NCBI GenBank assembly: GCA_013817065.1
Contig: JACDDJ010000017.1
Span: 1 to 16,987 of the forward strand
From: Acidobacteriota bacterium
GTDB taxonomy: Bacteria; Acidobacteriota; Vicinamibacteria; Vicinamibacterales; 2-12-FULL-66-21
Length of the DNA: 16,987 nucleotides
Direction of reading: 5' to 3'
The translations under genes were made by a program, and so were the position numbers. Shown here in pieces: positions 1 through 9,500 of the stretch. The notes under the pieces were generated by a model. It worked only from the letters and a program-made list of their open reading frames with translations, was not told the origin of the DNA and made no database searches. Position 1 is the first letter of the stretch. Each line of letters starts with the position of its first letter.

Positions 1-820
1 CGACGTAGACGTCGGGGATCACGTACTGCGACTGCGATGGATTGAAGCGGCTTCCGGGTTTCGGATCCAGGTTCCGGATGATCTCGACGTGCTCGCGCAG
101 GTCTTCGATCTGGACGCCAAGCTTGCGCGCAATTTCTGGGACCTGGTGGTTCTGCAGCAGGCGGAGGTGCTCGGTGACGATCTTCTCGGTGATCGTGCCC
201 TCGAGACTGAGATGCCGGATCTGGAGCCACAGGCACTCCTGCAGGTCACGCGCCGCGACACCAATCGGATCAAATGTCTGAATGTGCTGGAGGGCCCGCT
301 CGACATCTGCGACCGGCCAGTCTGCCATCCCGGCGATCTCCTCGACCGACGCGACCAGGTAGCCGTCATCGTCAAGGTTCCCGATGATCGCGCCGCCGAT
401 TTCCTGCAGCTGTAGATCGCTGGTCTGCAGCGACAACTGCCACATCAAATGATCCGACAACGATCCCGCGGTCGAGAGTGTGTTCTCGATCGGCGGCAGT
501 TCCTTGACCTCCTGCGGCGTGCGCGGGCGGTAGCTGTCGTCGAGATAGTCACCGAAGAAATACTCGTAGTCGGCGTCGTCCCAGGCGTCTGATTTTTCGG
601 CGGTCGGTGCCTCAGGCGCCTTCTCGGCCTGGGCCTGCTCCACGGGCTGAAGATCTTCGGTCGGCACTTCTTCGAGCAGCGGGTTCTCGACCATCTCCTG
701 GTTCAGGAGATCGGCGAGCTCCAGGGTGGACATCGGCAGCAGCTTGATCGCCTGCTGCAGCGAAGGCGTCAGGATGAGCTTCTGAACGAGTTTGGTGTGC
801 AGCTTCTGCGCGATCGCCAT
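1..820 (-). CDS. rpoN: RNA polymerase sigma-54 factor RpoN (C-terminus cut by window edge)
   Basis: Alternative sigma factor that directs RNA polymerase to -24/-12 promoters and needs AAA+ enhancer-binding activators. The ATG at 820 opens 273 residues that run off the left edge. Seen: a Gln/Leu-rich region I (residues 1-50, beginning MAIAQKLHTKLVQKLILTPS, with QQAIKLLPMSTLEL and ENPLLEE), an acidic linker (51-100, including DDADYEYFFGDYLDD), then the core-binding domain with IGNLDDDGYL (146-155), FDPIGVAARDLQECL (183-197) and LDPKPG (251-256). These are family hallmarks. The helix-turn-helix and RpoN box, expected in the last third of a roughly 480-residue protein, lie outside the window. The start is 31 nt after the lptB stop, so co-transcription with lptB is likely; the same lptB-rpoN order is found in E. 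coli. No strong Shine-Dalgarno is adjacent, only AAGG-type stretches about 12 to 20 nt upstream. Confidence 0.95.
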   Translation of the reverse strand, partial: MAIAQKLHTKLVQKLILTPSLQQAIKLLPMSTLELADLLNQEMVENPLLEEVPTEDLQPVEQAQAEKAPEAPTAEKSDAWDDADYEYFFGDYLDDSYRPRTPQEVKELPPIENTLSTAGSLSDHLMWQLSLQTSDLQLQEIGGAIIGNLDDDGYLVASVEEIAGMADWPVADVERALQHIQTFDPIGVAARDLQECLWLQIRHLSLEGTITEKIVTEHLRLLQNHQVPEIARKLGVQIEDLREHVEIIRNLDPKPGSRFNPSQSQYVIPDVYV

Positions 821-851
821 GGTTCAGTCTGCCCTTACGGTCCTTTCAATC

Positions 852-1577
852 TTAGTCCAAGCGGAAATCGGCACCGAGGTAAATCCTCTTCACCTCGTCG
901 TCTTCCGCGAGGCCTTGCGGGGTCCCACTCTTGAATATCACGCCGTCGTGAACAATGTAAGCGCGATCTGTAATGCGCAGTGTCTCACGGACGTTGTGGT
1001 CGGTGATGAGTACGCCGATGCCCCGCGTCTTGAGGTGGAAGATTATCTTCTGGATGTCGCTGACCGCGATCGGGTCGATGCCGGCGAACGGTTCATCGAG
1101 CAGGATGAACTTTGGCGCAATCACCAGCGCCCGCGTGATCTCGACCCGACGCCGCTCGCCGCCCGAGAGTGTGTAGGCGGGCGACTTGGCCAGCCGCGTC
1201 AGGTCGAGTTCGGCGAGGAGCTCTCTCAGGCGCGCCCGGCGCCCGGCCGCATCGAGATCCAGGGTCTCGAGGATCGCGGAGATGTTCTGCTCGACCGTGA
1301 GGCCGCGGAAGATGGACGCCTCCTGCGGCAGGTAGCCGATCCCTTTCCGGGCGCGGACATACATCGGTGAGTCGGTGACGTCCAGACCGTCGAGCGTCAC
1401 CCGCCCGGAGTCAGGTCCGACCAGACCGACGACCATCGAGAAGGTCGTCGTCTTTCCGGCGCCGTTCGGTCCGAGAAGCCCGACGACCTCCCCCGACGCG
1501 ACGTCGATGTCCACTCCTTTGACGACCGTCCGTCCGCCGTAGGCCTTGGTCAGGCCGCGCCCGTTCAGCGTCGCCAT
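852..1577 (-). CDS. lptB: LPS export ABC transporter ATP-binding protein LptB
   Basis: Cytoplasmic ATPase of the LptB2FG transporter, which extracts lipopolysaccharide from the inner membrane and pushes it along the Lpt bridge. The 241 residues match the usual family length. Visible: Walker A GPNGAGKTT (36-44), Q-loop Q85 in GYLPQEASIF, signature LSGGE (137-141), Walker B FILLDEP (157-163) and H-loop H194 in ITDH. The LPQEASIF and DEPFAGIDPIAV segments are typical of LptB rather than of amino-acid transporter ATPases. The ATG at 1577 directly abuts the TAG stop of the upstream lptC/A gene (1578-1580), with GGAG about 12 nt before it inside the upstream gene, so translational coupling is likely. 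LptF and LptG, the membrane partners, are not in the window. Confidence 0.96.
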   Translation of the reverse strand: MATLNGRGLTKAYGGRTVVKGVDIDVASGEVVGLLGPNGAGKTTTFSMVVGLVGPDSGRVTLDGLDVTDSPMYVRARKGIGYLPQEASIFRGLTVEQNISAILETLDLDAAGRRARLRELLAELDLTRLAKSPAYTLSGGERRRVEITRALVIAPKFILLDEPFAGIDPIAVSDIQKIIFHLKTRGIGVLITDHNVRETLRITDRAYIVHDGVIFKSGTPQGLAEDDEVKRIYLGADFRLD

Positions 1578-3737
1578 CTAGCGTTTCAGCTCCGGCGGGC
1601 AGGTCTTCAACGTCGTCATGGTACCGGGGAACGCCGCATTGCCTTTGGCGCTGGCGGTTTCAGTACGGCGGCTGAACGTGACCTCCGCGCCGACCGTGAG
1701 CGAGCACGTGCCGTTTTTCTCCTCGATCACTTCGACAGGTCGGCCGGTCATCATGTAATTGTCATCGGCCGCCGTGTAGGTCAGATGATCACCCTTCCCC
1801 AGCCGCTGCCCTTCGCGGACGACGACGGAACCGTTTGCGCCGTACGCCACTGCCCGCTCCAGTTCGTTGACGCCGGGCTTCAGAAACAGCTCGATGCGAT
1901 CACCGGTGACGTTACCCTGTGCGCCGTTGATCTGTGCCTTATCGGTGTAGGTCGCGAGACGCTTGGCATCGTTGTAGACGAACGTCTCAGCCTTGCCGGT
2001 GGACTGCACCTGGCGACGCGCGCCTGTCTTCTCGTCAGCTTCTTCCAGAAAAAAGACCGTCGTGGCGCCGCCAGAGGCGGTCAGATTACCGCTCTTTTCT
2101 TCGAGCAGGATGGTCGCGCCCCTGATCGTGGTCTTGTCCTGCCACAGCGTGGCGTTGCCGGAGTAGGTGGCGCCGGTCTGGGTATAGTCCAACCGGTTCG
2201 CGGTGACGTTGACTTCCTTGTCTGGCGCGAGCATTGACGGGATGCGCGCGTTACCGCCCGGCGCGCTCTTCGTCTTCTGCGGCAGGATCGTGCTCTTCAC
2301 TTTCGTGTCGGCTGTCATGTCGCGCGTCGCCAGTGCCATTACGATCGTACGAGCCTGGACCGAGATCTTCCCATCAGAAACTCGGGGACTGGGACCGGGC
2401 TCGCCTTCAAGGGGCCTCAGTTCGAGCCGGTCGCCGACGATGTGATAAATGCCCTGGGGCCCTTCGGCCTTGAAATCGGGCCCATCGGCGAAGTTCACGT
2501 TGCCACGAAAGTCCGCCTTCTCCAGGGCACCCAGACCGGGCTTTGTATCGAGCGACAGCGTCAGCGAGCGTGCCGAACGGTCCAGAGCCGCGGCTCCTTT
2601 CGTGGCTGGCCGTGTCTCCCGGTACTCGACGCCGCCACCGAACTGCGCATTCTGAAGGCCGCTGCCGGGTGCGCCAACGGACGTCAGGGTCGAGGATCGG
2701 ATCCGTTTGGCCGGACCGCCGGCTTCCGCGGGCAGGTCGACCTGAACCCGCCCGTTCGCCACCAGGTTCGTGACCGTCGCGCCGTCGGGCGCCATGGTGA
2801 GATCGATGGTGTCTCCGGCGATCCGCTTGCCGCCGGCACCGGCGCCCGCCAGCTGCAGGACCGCCGTTTCAACGAGCTTGGCGAACTGGAGTGTCCGCCC
2901 GTCCGGGCCGTAGGTGAGATCGATGTCGCGCGCCGACATCGACTGCGGGCCACCGCTTCGGCCAGTGATCCGACTGTTGCCGCGCAACTCCAGCACTTGT
3001 ATGCGCTCATCGTCGGGCGTCAGACGCATCGTCACGAGGTTGGCTTCGGTCACGCGGCCTTCGCCTTCGATCCGCGCTGCGCCATCAAGCACCATGTAGT
3101 GCTCCGCACGCGCGAGTCCGGCCTTCGTCGCAACCGCGTTCAGGCCGCCTGCCCCCGTCTTATCGGGAGCGACGGCGATCCTGGCCTGGTCGAGGATCCA
3201 GAGCACGTCTCGCGACTGGTCATATGTCGCGCCGATGCCGGAGCCCTTCATCCGCCCTTTCGTAAACTCCACTGCACCGGGGATGGTGACGACGTCGGTC
3301 TCGCCGGAGTAGGTTGCCTCGGCGGTGGTGACCTCGAGCCCTCCCCCGCCAGTGAGTCGCACGTTGCCTTTGAAGACCGCCTGCCTGGGCTCGGACGAGC
3401 CTTCCTTCTGGGTGACGTCCGCCTCGTCGGCCTCGAGGTTCAACGGGCCATTGTCGCGGTTGATGACGGCGGTGACGCCGTCAGTCAGCCTGGACCGGCC
3501 ATCCGGCAAGGCGACGTGCGTGCCGAAATCGATCCGCCAGCGCTCTTTGCCAGACGGGTCGGTCACCCGGTGAGTTCCTCCACCTTGCGTCTCGGCTGTG
3601 GATTTTGGATCGATGCGCGGGAGGGGCGGCGCCGGCTGCGGTTTGCCACGGTCCTGCCGCAGCGTCATGACGAGCACGCCGATGAAGCCGATCACGAGAA
3701 CGGCGATCACCGCTTGCGCGGCACGCTGCCAGCGCAT
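1578..3737 (-). CDS. Giant LptC/LptA-like LPS transport protein (LptC-LptA fusion)
   Basis: Predicted periplasmic component of the Lpt bridge. The 719-residue product has one N-terminal membrane anchor (about 9-27) with basic residues on both sides, a Pro-rich linker (33-42), an LptC-like part (about 60-190, with GNVRLTG and YSGETDVVTIPG), repeated beta-strand modules (about 200-480), and a C-terminal OstA/LptA-like part (about 508-700, with NVTANRLDYTQTGATYSGNA and GNVTGDRIELFL). Known family: LptC is anchored and LptA is soluble; E. coli LptC and LptA total under 400 residues, so this is nearly twice their sum. It sits where lptC and lptA lie in the E. coli lptC-lptA-lptB-rpoN order, and no separate lptA is present here. 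The ATG at 3737 overlaps the recJ TGA by one base. Inference: one polypeptide doing both jobs. Alternative: an LptC with OstA-like repeats, with a separate LptA elsewhere in the genome. Confidence 0.85.
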   Translation of the reverse strand: MRWQRAAQAVIAVLVIGFIGVLVMTLRQDRGKPQPAPPLPRIDPKSTAETQGGGTHRVTDPSGKERWRIDFGTHVALPDGRSRLTDGVTAVINRDNGPLNLEADEADVTQKEGSSEPRQAVFKGNVRLTGGGGLEVTTAEATYSGETDVVTIPGAVEFTKGRMKGSGIGATYDQSRDVLWILDQARIAVAPDKTGAGGLNAVATKAGLARAEHYMVLDGAARIEGEGRVTEANLVTMRLTPDDERIQVLELRGNSRITGRSGGPQSMSARDIDLTYGPDGRTLQFAKLVETAVLQLAGAGAGGKRIAGDTIDLTMAPDGATVTNLVANGRVQVDLPAEAGGPAKRIRSSTLTSVGAPGSGLQNAQFGGGVEYRETRPATKGAAALDRSARSLTLSLDTKPGLGALEKADFRGNVNFADGPDFKAEGPQGIYHIVGDRLELRPLEGEPGPSPRVSDGKISVQARTIVMALATRDMTADTKVKSTILPQKTKSAPGGNARIPSMLAPDKEVNVTANRLDYTQTGATYSGNATLWQDKTTIRGATILLEEKSGNLTASGGATTVFFLEEADEKTGARRQVQSTGKAETFVYNDAKRLATYTDKAQINGAQGNVTGDRIELFLKPGVNELERAVAYGANGSVVVREGQRLGKGDHLTYTAADDNYMMTGRPVEVIEEKNGTCSLTVGAEVTFSRRTETASAKGNAAFPGTMTTLKTCPPELKR

Positions 3738-5455
3738 CAGTCCGTCAGGCCTTTGAAGTCGGCGACGGTCAGCTCGAGGTAGGTCTCACCCTTCCACTCG
3801 TTCTTGTCCAACGAAAAGGCGAGCTGCATGCCGTCGCGGTTCTGTTCGAGAAAGTCGGCACGTTCCGCGGCTCGCCACGCCATTGCCTTGAAGCGCCGGC
3901 CATCCTGGGCAAACGTCATCTTCAGATGGCGTTCCTTGATCGTTCGCGGACCATCGACAATCTGGACACCCGACGCGTGGAACACGGGACGCGGGTTGGA
4001 CAAGCCGAATGGACCGAGCTGGTCGAGCCCGCGCATCAGGTCGTGCGTGATCGCCTTGAGTGACAGCGGCGCATCGATCCGCAACCGCGGACGCAACTGG
4101 TCTGGCTCAATCACCTCGTCGGCATACGCGTTGATCCGCGCGCGGAACTCAGGGACGCGTCCGGCCTCCATCGTCAGCCCCGCGGCCTGCTTGTGGCCAC
4201 CGAACTTGACGAACAAGTCGGAGCAATGCTCGAGCGCGGCGAGCAGATCGAAGGCCGGGATGCTGCGGCACGAGCCGTGCGCGACGTCGCCGTCAATCGA
4301 GAGGACGATCGATGGCTTGTGGAACGTGTCCACCAGCTTCGACGCAGCAATGCCGATCACACCGCGATGCCATCCCAGGCCGCCGACGACAAGGACGTTG
4401 TGGGCGCCGACCGCCGGATCGGTTTCGATCGCCTTTTTTGCCTGGGTGACGAGATCGGCTTCCTCGGTCTGCCGCTTCAGGTTCTCGTCACACAGCTGTT
4501 GCGCGAGCGCGCGTGCTTCGTCGCCGAGCGCTTCATCAGTGGCCAGCAGCAGACGCGCGGCGATGTCGGGCGTACTCATACGCCCTGCCGCATTCACCCG
4601 TGGCGCGATCATGAAGCCAACGTGATAGCTGTCGATCGTCTTGCCGGTCAGCCCGCAGGCATCCAGCAGCGCGCGCAACCCGACCGCGTGCGGTCCCGAG
4701 GAAAGCGACGCGAGACCGAGGCGTGCGATCACGCGATTCTCACCAACCAGAGGAACGACGTCGGCGAGCGTACCGAGCGCCGCGATCTTCACGAAGGCGG
4801 GCAGCCACTTGTTCTTGCCGGCGCGATCACAGAGCGCCTGGACCACCTTCAGCGCGACGCCCACTCCGGCCAGGTGCTTGTCCGGATACGTGCAGTCCGG
4901 ACGCTTGGGATTGATCACCGCCAGCGCGGACGGCAACGTGCCCTCGGGCTCGTGATGGTCGGTAATGATCAAGTCGACGCCGAGATCCCGCGCCCGCTGC
5001 GCCGCTTCACCGGCGCGGATCCCGCAGTCGACCGATACGATCAGGCGGACGCCCTGCGCGTGCAGCCGCTCGATTGCCGCCGGCTGCAGCCCGTAGCCGT
5101 CACGCATCCGCTCCGGCAGAAAGTGGATGACGTCCCCACCGAGCATCTCGAGCGCCCGGCGCAGGATAACCGTCGACGTTATCCCGTCGACGTCATAGTC
5201 GCCGTGGATCGCAATGCGTTCGCGGTTCGCGATCGCCCGCTCCAGGCGCGGAATCGCCTTATCCATGTCGGCGAGCTTGAACGGATCGTGCAGGTGGTCG
5301 AGCGACGGGTTCAGAAACCGGAATGCCCCCTCCGCGTCACCGAAACCGCGCATCCAGAGCAACCGCGCAATCGTCGGGTGCACGTTCAGCGCGACCGCCA
5401 GTGCAGACGACTGCGCGTCATCGCAGGGCAGGTGATTCCACAGGAGCTGCTTCAT
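3737..5455 (-). CDS. recJ: Single-stranded-DNA-specific exonuclease RecJ
   Basis: 5'-to-3' single-strand DNA exonuclease of recombination and mismatch or base-excision repair. The 572 residues compare with about 577 in E. coli. DHH phosphoesterase core: GDYDVDG (85-91) holding D86, D88 and D90, VDCG (142-145), the name-giving DHH at 166-168, and ADVVPL (231-236). APRVNAAGR (284-292) follows. The DHHA1 domain carries GWHRGVIGIAASK (361-373) and GGHKQAAGL (419-427). A C-terminal OB-type domain begins near GPFGLSNPRPVF (482-493). All catalytic motifs appear intact. The ATG at 5455 lies 54 nt after the accA stop. Its 3' end overlaps the lptC/A start by one base (ATGA-type), so the repair gene is probably translated from the same mRNA as the LPS-export genes. 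Confidence 0.96.
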   Translation of the reverse strand: MKQLLWNHLPCDDAQSSALAVALNVHPTIARLLWMRGFGDAEGAFRFLNPSLDHLHDPFKLADMDKAIPRLERAIANRERIAIHGDYDVDGITSTVILRRALEMLGGDVIHFLPERMRDGYGLQPAAIERLHAQGVRLIVSVDCGIRAGEAAQRARDLGVDLIITDHHEPEGTLPSALAVINPKRPDCTYPDKHLAGVGVALKVVQALCDRAGKNKWLPAFVKIAALGTLADVVPLVGENRVIARLGLASLSSGPHAVGLRALLDACGLTGKTIDSYHVGFMIAPRVNAAGRMSTPDIAARLLLATDEALGDEARALAQQLCDENLKRQTEEADLVTQAKKAIETDPAVGAHNVLVVGGLGWHRGVIGIAASKLVDTFHKPSIVLSIDGDVAHGSCRSIPAFDLLAALEHCSDLFVKFGGHKQAAGLTMEAGRVPEFRARINAYADEVIEPDQLRPRLRIDAPLSLKAITHDLMRGLDQLGPFGLSNPRPVFHASGVQIVDGPRTIKERHLKMTFAQDGRRFKAMAWRAAERADFLEQNRDGMQLAFSLDKNEWKGETYLELTVADFKGLTD

Positions 5456-5509
5456 CTCGTTAGATTCTTGACCGTCACCGTGACAAGGTAGGACCCAAGG
5501 CCGGGCCGC

Positions 5510-6505
5510 TCACCGCGGCGCCGACAGCGTTTCGATGTTGTCCTTGTCGATAAACGCCGAGCCCTCTTCGCCCATCCGCCGGAACTTGTCGTAGCGCAGG
5601 TTGAGGCGCTCGTCAACCGACAGCGCGGAGACCTCCGCCAGCGCGTGGCTCAGGGCCTGATCGACCAGGGCACTCGCCCGCTCGTGGTCGTTGTGCGCGC
5701 CGCCCGGCGGCTCCGGGATGATCCCGTCGACGAGCCCGAGGGCCGTCATGTCCTGCGCCGTAATCTTCAGTGCGGCTGCCGCTTCGACCTTGCGATTCGA
5801 ATCGCGCCAGAGAATCGCGGCGCATCCTTCCGGTGGAATCACGCTGTAGACCGAGAACTCCTGCATGAAGACGCGGTCGCCGATCGCGATGCCGAGCGCG
5901 CCGCCGCTCCCACCCTCACCGCACACAATCACGATGATCGGCACCTCGATCATCATCATCTCGCGCAGGTTCAGGGCGATGGCTTCGGCGACACCCCGCT
6001 CTTCGGACTCGACGCCAGGGTAGGCGGCCGGGGTGTCGATGAAGACGACGACCGGGCGGCCGAACTTCTGGGCCATCTGAAGAACGCGCAGTGCCTTTCG
6101 GTAGCCTTCAGGCCGGGCGTAGCCAAAGTTCCGGTAGATCTTCTGCTTGGTGTCGCCACCCTTCTGATGACCCATCACCGCCACTGGCTGGCCGCGGTAC
6201 TCGGCGAATCCGCAGATGATGGCGTGATCGTCAGCAAAGCGCCGGTCGCCGTGCAACTCCGAAAACCCGGTGAACAGGCGCTGGATGTAATCCAGGGTAT
6301 TGGGGCGGCTGTTATGACGCGCGACCAGCACGCGCTGCCATGGCGTGAGGTTGGTGTAGAGCTCGGACCGGATCTCCTCGGCCCGCTTCCGCAGCGTGTC
6401 GATCGAGCGCATCCGTTCGGGCGTCTGCGGCAGCATGCTGAGTGCCTCGATCTCTTTCAGCAGCACGCCGACCGGTTCTTCGAATTCCAGTAATTCAGGA
6501 GGCAT
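5510..6505 (-). CDS. accA: Acetyl-CoA carboxylase carboxyltransferase subunit alpha
   Basis: Alpha subunit of the carboxyltransferase that moves CO2 from carboxybiotin to acetyl-CoA, making malonyl-CoA for fatty acid synthesis; it works as an alpha2beta2 complex with AccD, which is not in the window. The 331 residues are close to the E. coli length of 319. Seen: an N-terminal helical region (1-60), then the crotonase-like fold with GHQKGGDTK (112-120), TPAAYPGVESEERG (158-171), the oxyanion/acyl-CoA loop GEGGSGGALGI (196-206) and SVIPPEGCAAILW (221-233). The ATG at 6505 gives the expected MPPELLEFE N-terminus; no strong Shine-Dalgarno is adjacent. It lies 48 nt downstream of dnaE, the same dnaE-accA adjacency as in E. 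coli. Confidence 0.97.
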   Translation of the reverse strand: MPPELLEFEEPVGVLLKEIEALSMLPQTPERMRSIDTLRKRAEEIRSELYTNLTPWQRVLVARHNSRPNTLDYIQRLFTGFSELHGDRRFADDHAIICGFAEYRGQPVAVMGHQKGGDTKQKIYRNFGYARPEGYRKALRVLQMAQKFGRPVVVFIDTPAAYPGVESEERGVAEAIALNLREMMMIEVPIIVIVCGEGGSGGALGIAIGDRVFMQEFSVYSVIPPEGCAAILWRDSNRKVEAAAALKITAQDMTALGLVDGIIPEPPGGAHNDHERASALVDQALSHALAEVSALSVDERLNLRYDKFRRMGEEGSAFIDKDNIETLSAPR

Positions 6506-6525
6506 AATTCGTTCTGTCTACACGC

Positions 6526-6547
6526 CTCACCGCGGTGCGGCCGTGAG
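6526..6547 (-). other. Possible small hairpin between dnaE and accA
   Basis: In the leftward transcript, starting 6 nt after the dnaE stop, CTCA (6547-6544) can pair with TGAG, and CCGC with GCGG around a 3-nt ACC loop, with a CGG bulge. The segment also contains the 10-bp DNA palindrome CACCGCGGTG (6528-6537). No U-run follows, so it is not a classical intrinsic terminator. It could be an mRNA processing or stability element, or chance pairing in GC-rich sequence. Confidence 0.25.
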
Positions 6548-6553
6548 ACACCG

Positions 6554-9500
6554 TCATCTCAACTCCACGGATCCGGACCCGCACAACTGCTCCACTTCCG
6601 ACACCATTCGTTCGGACGGCTTGACACGCACCGCGACCTCGGAGCGCACGCGCAGCCGTTTCTCCTTGCCCGGCACGTCGAGTTCCAGAAAGACGCGGCG
6701 GTCGCCGCGATGCCGCGACAGTAACTCTGCGAGTGCCTCGAAGGTGGGTCGTCCGTGCGGCGGCACCGACAGGTGGATCGCCACTTCTTTCGTCGTGCGC
6801 TCCTGCAGCGTCGCGATTGGCAGCAACTCGGTCGCCACGATACGCGCCGACTCGTCGTCCTTCTCGAACTTGCCGCGGACGAGCACCATCGCATCCGCCT
6901 CGATGACGCTGCCGTGCTTCCCGAACGTCTCGGGGAACACGACCACCTCGAGATTGCCCGCCACGTCGTCCAGCATGAAGACCGCCATTCGGTCGCCCTT
7001 CTTCGTCTTCAGTGGACGCAGGCCCGAGACGATCCCGGCCGTCCAGACGTCGGGCAGGGATTCGGTGAGCTCCGCGATCCGCCGTGCACCGAACGTTTTC
7101 AGATCAGCCGCGAAGCGTTCGAGCGGATGGCCGCTCATGTAGAAGCCGAGGGCCTCCTTCTCGCCGGCGAGCTGGAATGCTTCGGCCCACGGCGTCGCGT
7201 CCGCAAGCGGCACCACGCTCGGCGTGCCGTCGTCGGCAGGCCCGCCAAACAGCTGGTGCTGCCCCTTCTCGAGATCGCGCTGATGCCGGTTCCCATGTTC
7301 GAGAACCTTGTCGGCCGCCGCGAACAGCCGGGCGCGGGCGCGCCGGGCGGTGGCGGTGTCGTCCGGCGCGAGTGAATCGAGCGCGCCGGCCTTGGCCAGG
7401 CTCTCGAGGACCCGCTTGTTGACCAGCCGCAGGTCGGCGTGCTCGCAGAGTGTGTAGAGCGAATCGATGCGGCCGAGCTCGCGCCGCACGTTCAGGATCG
7501 ACTGGACCGCACCGTCACCGACGTTCTTCACCGCGCACAGGCCGAAGCGCACGCCCTCTTTGGTGACCGTGAACTGCAGATCACTGGAGTTCACGTCCGG
7601 CGGCAGGATGGGGACGCCGAGTTCCCGGCACTCGCCGAGGTACATCGCGAGCTTGTCGGTGTTCGCCGACTCGATCGTGAGCAGCGCCGCCATGAAGTGC
7701 CACGGGAAGTTCGCCTTGAGATACCCGGTCTGATACGCGACCCAGGCGTAGGTCGTCGAATGCGACTTATTGAAGCCGTATCCGGCGAAGTACTCCATCA
7801 GGTCGAATATCTTCGTCGCCTTCTTCTCGTTGATCCCCTTGGCCCTGGCGCCGTTGGTGAAGGCCTCGCGCTGCTTGGCCATGACCTTCGGATCCTTCTT
7901 GCCCATCGCCTTGCGGAGCATGTCGGACTGCCCCAGCGTAAAGCCGGCGAGGACGACGGCGATGCGCATGACCTGTTCCTGGTAGGCGATGACGCCATAC
8001 GTGTCGGAGAGGATCGGCGCGAGCTGCGGGAGGTCGTACTTGACCTCGGTCTTGCCCTGCTTGCGCGAGATGTAGTCGTCCACCATCCCCGACTTCAGCG
8101 GGCCGGGTCGATACAGGGCGTTCAACGCGATCAGATCGTCCAGCCGCTCCGGCCTGGCCTTGCGGAGCAACTCGCGCATCCCGGAGCTCTCGAACTGGAA
8201 CACGCCGTAGGTCTGCCCGTCGCTGAACAGCTGGAACGTCTTGCTGTCGTCGAGCGGGATCCTGTCGATGTCGAGATCGATGTCTCCCGTCCGCTTGATC
8301 TCGTCGAGCGCATCGCGGATCAGCGTCAGCGTGCTGAGGCCGAGGAAGTCCATCTTCAGGAGGCCGACGCGTTCGACCTCCTTCATCGCCCACTGGGTGA
8401 CGATTTCGTCCTTCTGACTCTTGTAGAGCGGGACGAATTCGGTCAGCGGTCGTGGCGCGATCACGACGCCGGCCGCGTGGACCGAGGCGTGCCGGGTCAT
8501 GCCCTCGAGGCGCTGCGCGACCGTCAGCAGTTCGCGGATGCGCTCGTCCTTCTGCTGCATGTCCTTGAGCGCCGGGCTCTCTTCGAGCGCTTTCGCGAGG
8601 GTCATGTCGAGGGCCGGCGGCACCGCCTTCGCCACCCGGTCGGCGTCCGCATACGGAATGTCCATCACGCGCGCGACGTCACGCACGACCGCGCGGGCCT
8701 TCATCGTCCCGAACGTGATGATCTGCGCGACGTTGGCGCGTCCATACTTCTCGGTGACGTACTCGATGACTTCGCCGCGTCGCCGCTCGCAGAAGTCGAT
8801 ATCGATATCGGGCAGCGACACGCGCTCAGGGTTCAGGAAGCGCTCGAAGATCAGGTCGTATTCGATCGGATCGACGTCGGTGATGCGCAGGCAATAGGCG
8901 ACGAAGCTGCCAGCGGCAGAGCCACGGCCCGGGCCCACCGGGATCCCCTTTTCGCGCGCGTGACGAATGAAATCCCAGGTGATCAGAAAATACCCGGGGT
9001 ACTTCATCTGCTTGATCATCTCGATTTCGTAGGTGAGCCGCCGTTCGTACTCGTCGATCGTGTGCTTGAGGATGCCCTTGAGCGCCAGCTCCTTCAGGCG
9101 TGGCAGGCGCATCTCGAAGCCCTGGCGAACGACGTGCTCGAAGTAGTCGTCGAGGGTAAAGCCATCGGGGACGTCGAAGTTCGGGAGGTGATTGACCGTG
9201 CCCGAGAGGTCGACGTTGCAGCGCTCGGCGATCCGCACCGTATTGGCCATCGCCTCGGGAAAATCTCCGAACACCTGCGCCATCTCGGCCGCGGTTTTCA
9301 GGTAGAACTGGTCCCCGTGATACTTCAGGCGCTCGGTATCGTTGACCGTCTTGCCGGTGCCGATGCAGAGCAGGATGTCGTGCGGCTTGTGGTCGGAGTT
9401 CTGGAGGTAATGGACGTCGTTGGTCGCGACGAGCTGCAGGTTCAGCTCCTTCGCGATCGGCTGCAGGCCGACGTTGACGGTCTTCTGCTCGTCGATGCCC

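Noticed and set aside
2442..3782. 446-codon plus-strand open frame opposite the lptC/A gene
   Set aside because: It is rich in Arg and Gly with no recognisable motif. The minus-strand frame has the signal anchor, beta-repeat pattern and exact junctions with its neighbours.
5474..5484. 11-bp dyad GTCACCGTGAC between accA and recJ
   Set aside because: It is symmetric, but short, with no promoter elements near it; it is expected by chance in GC-rich sequence and too weak to call an operator.
4193..5491. 432-codon plus-strand open frame opposite recJ
   Set aside because: RecJ motifs on the minus strand are complete; the plus frame is compositional noise.
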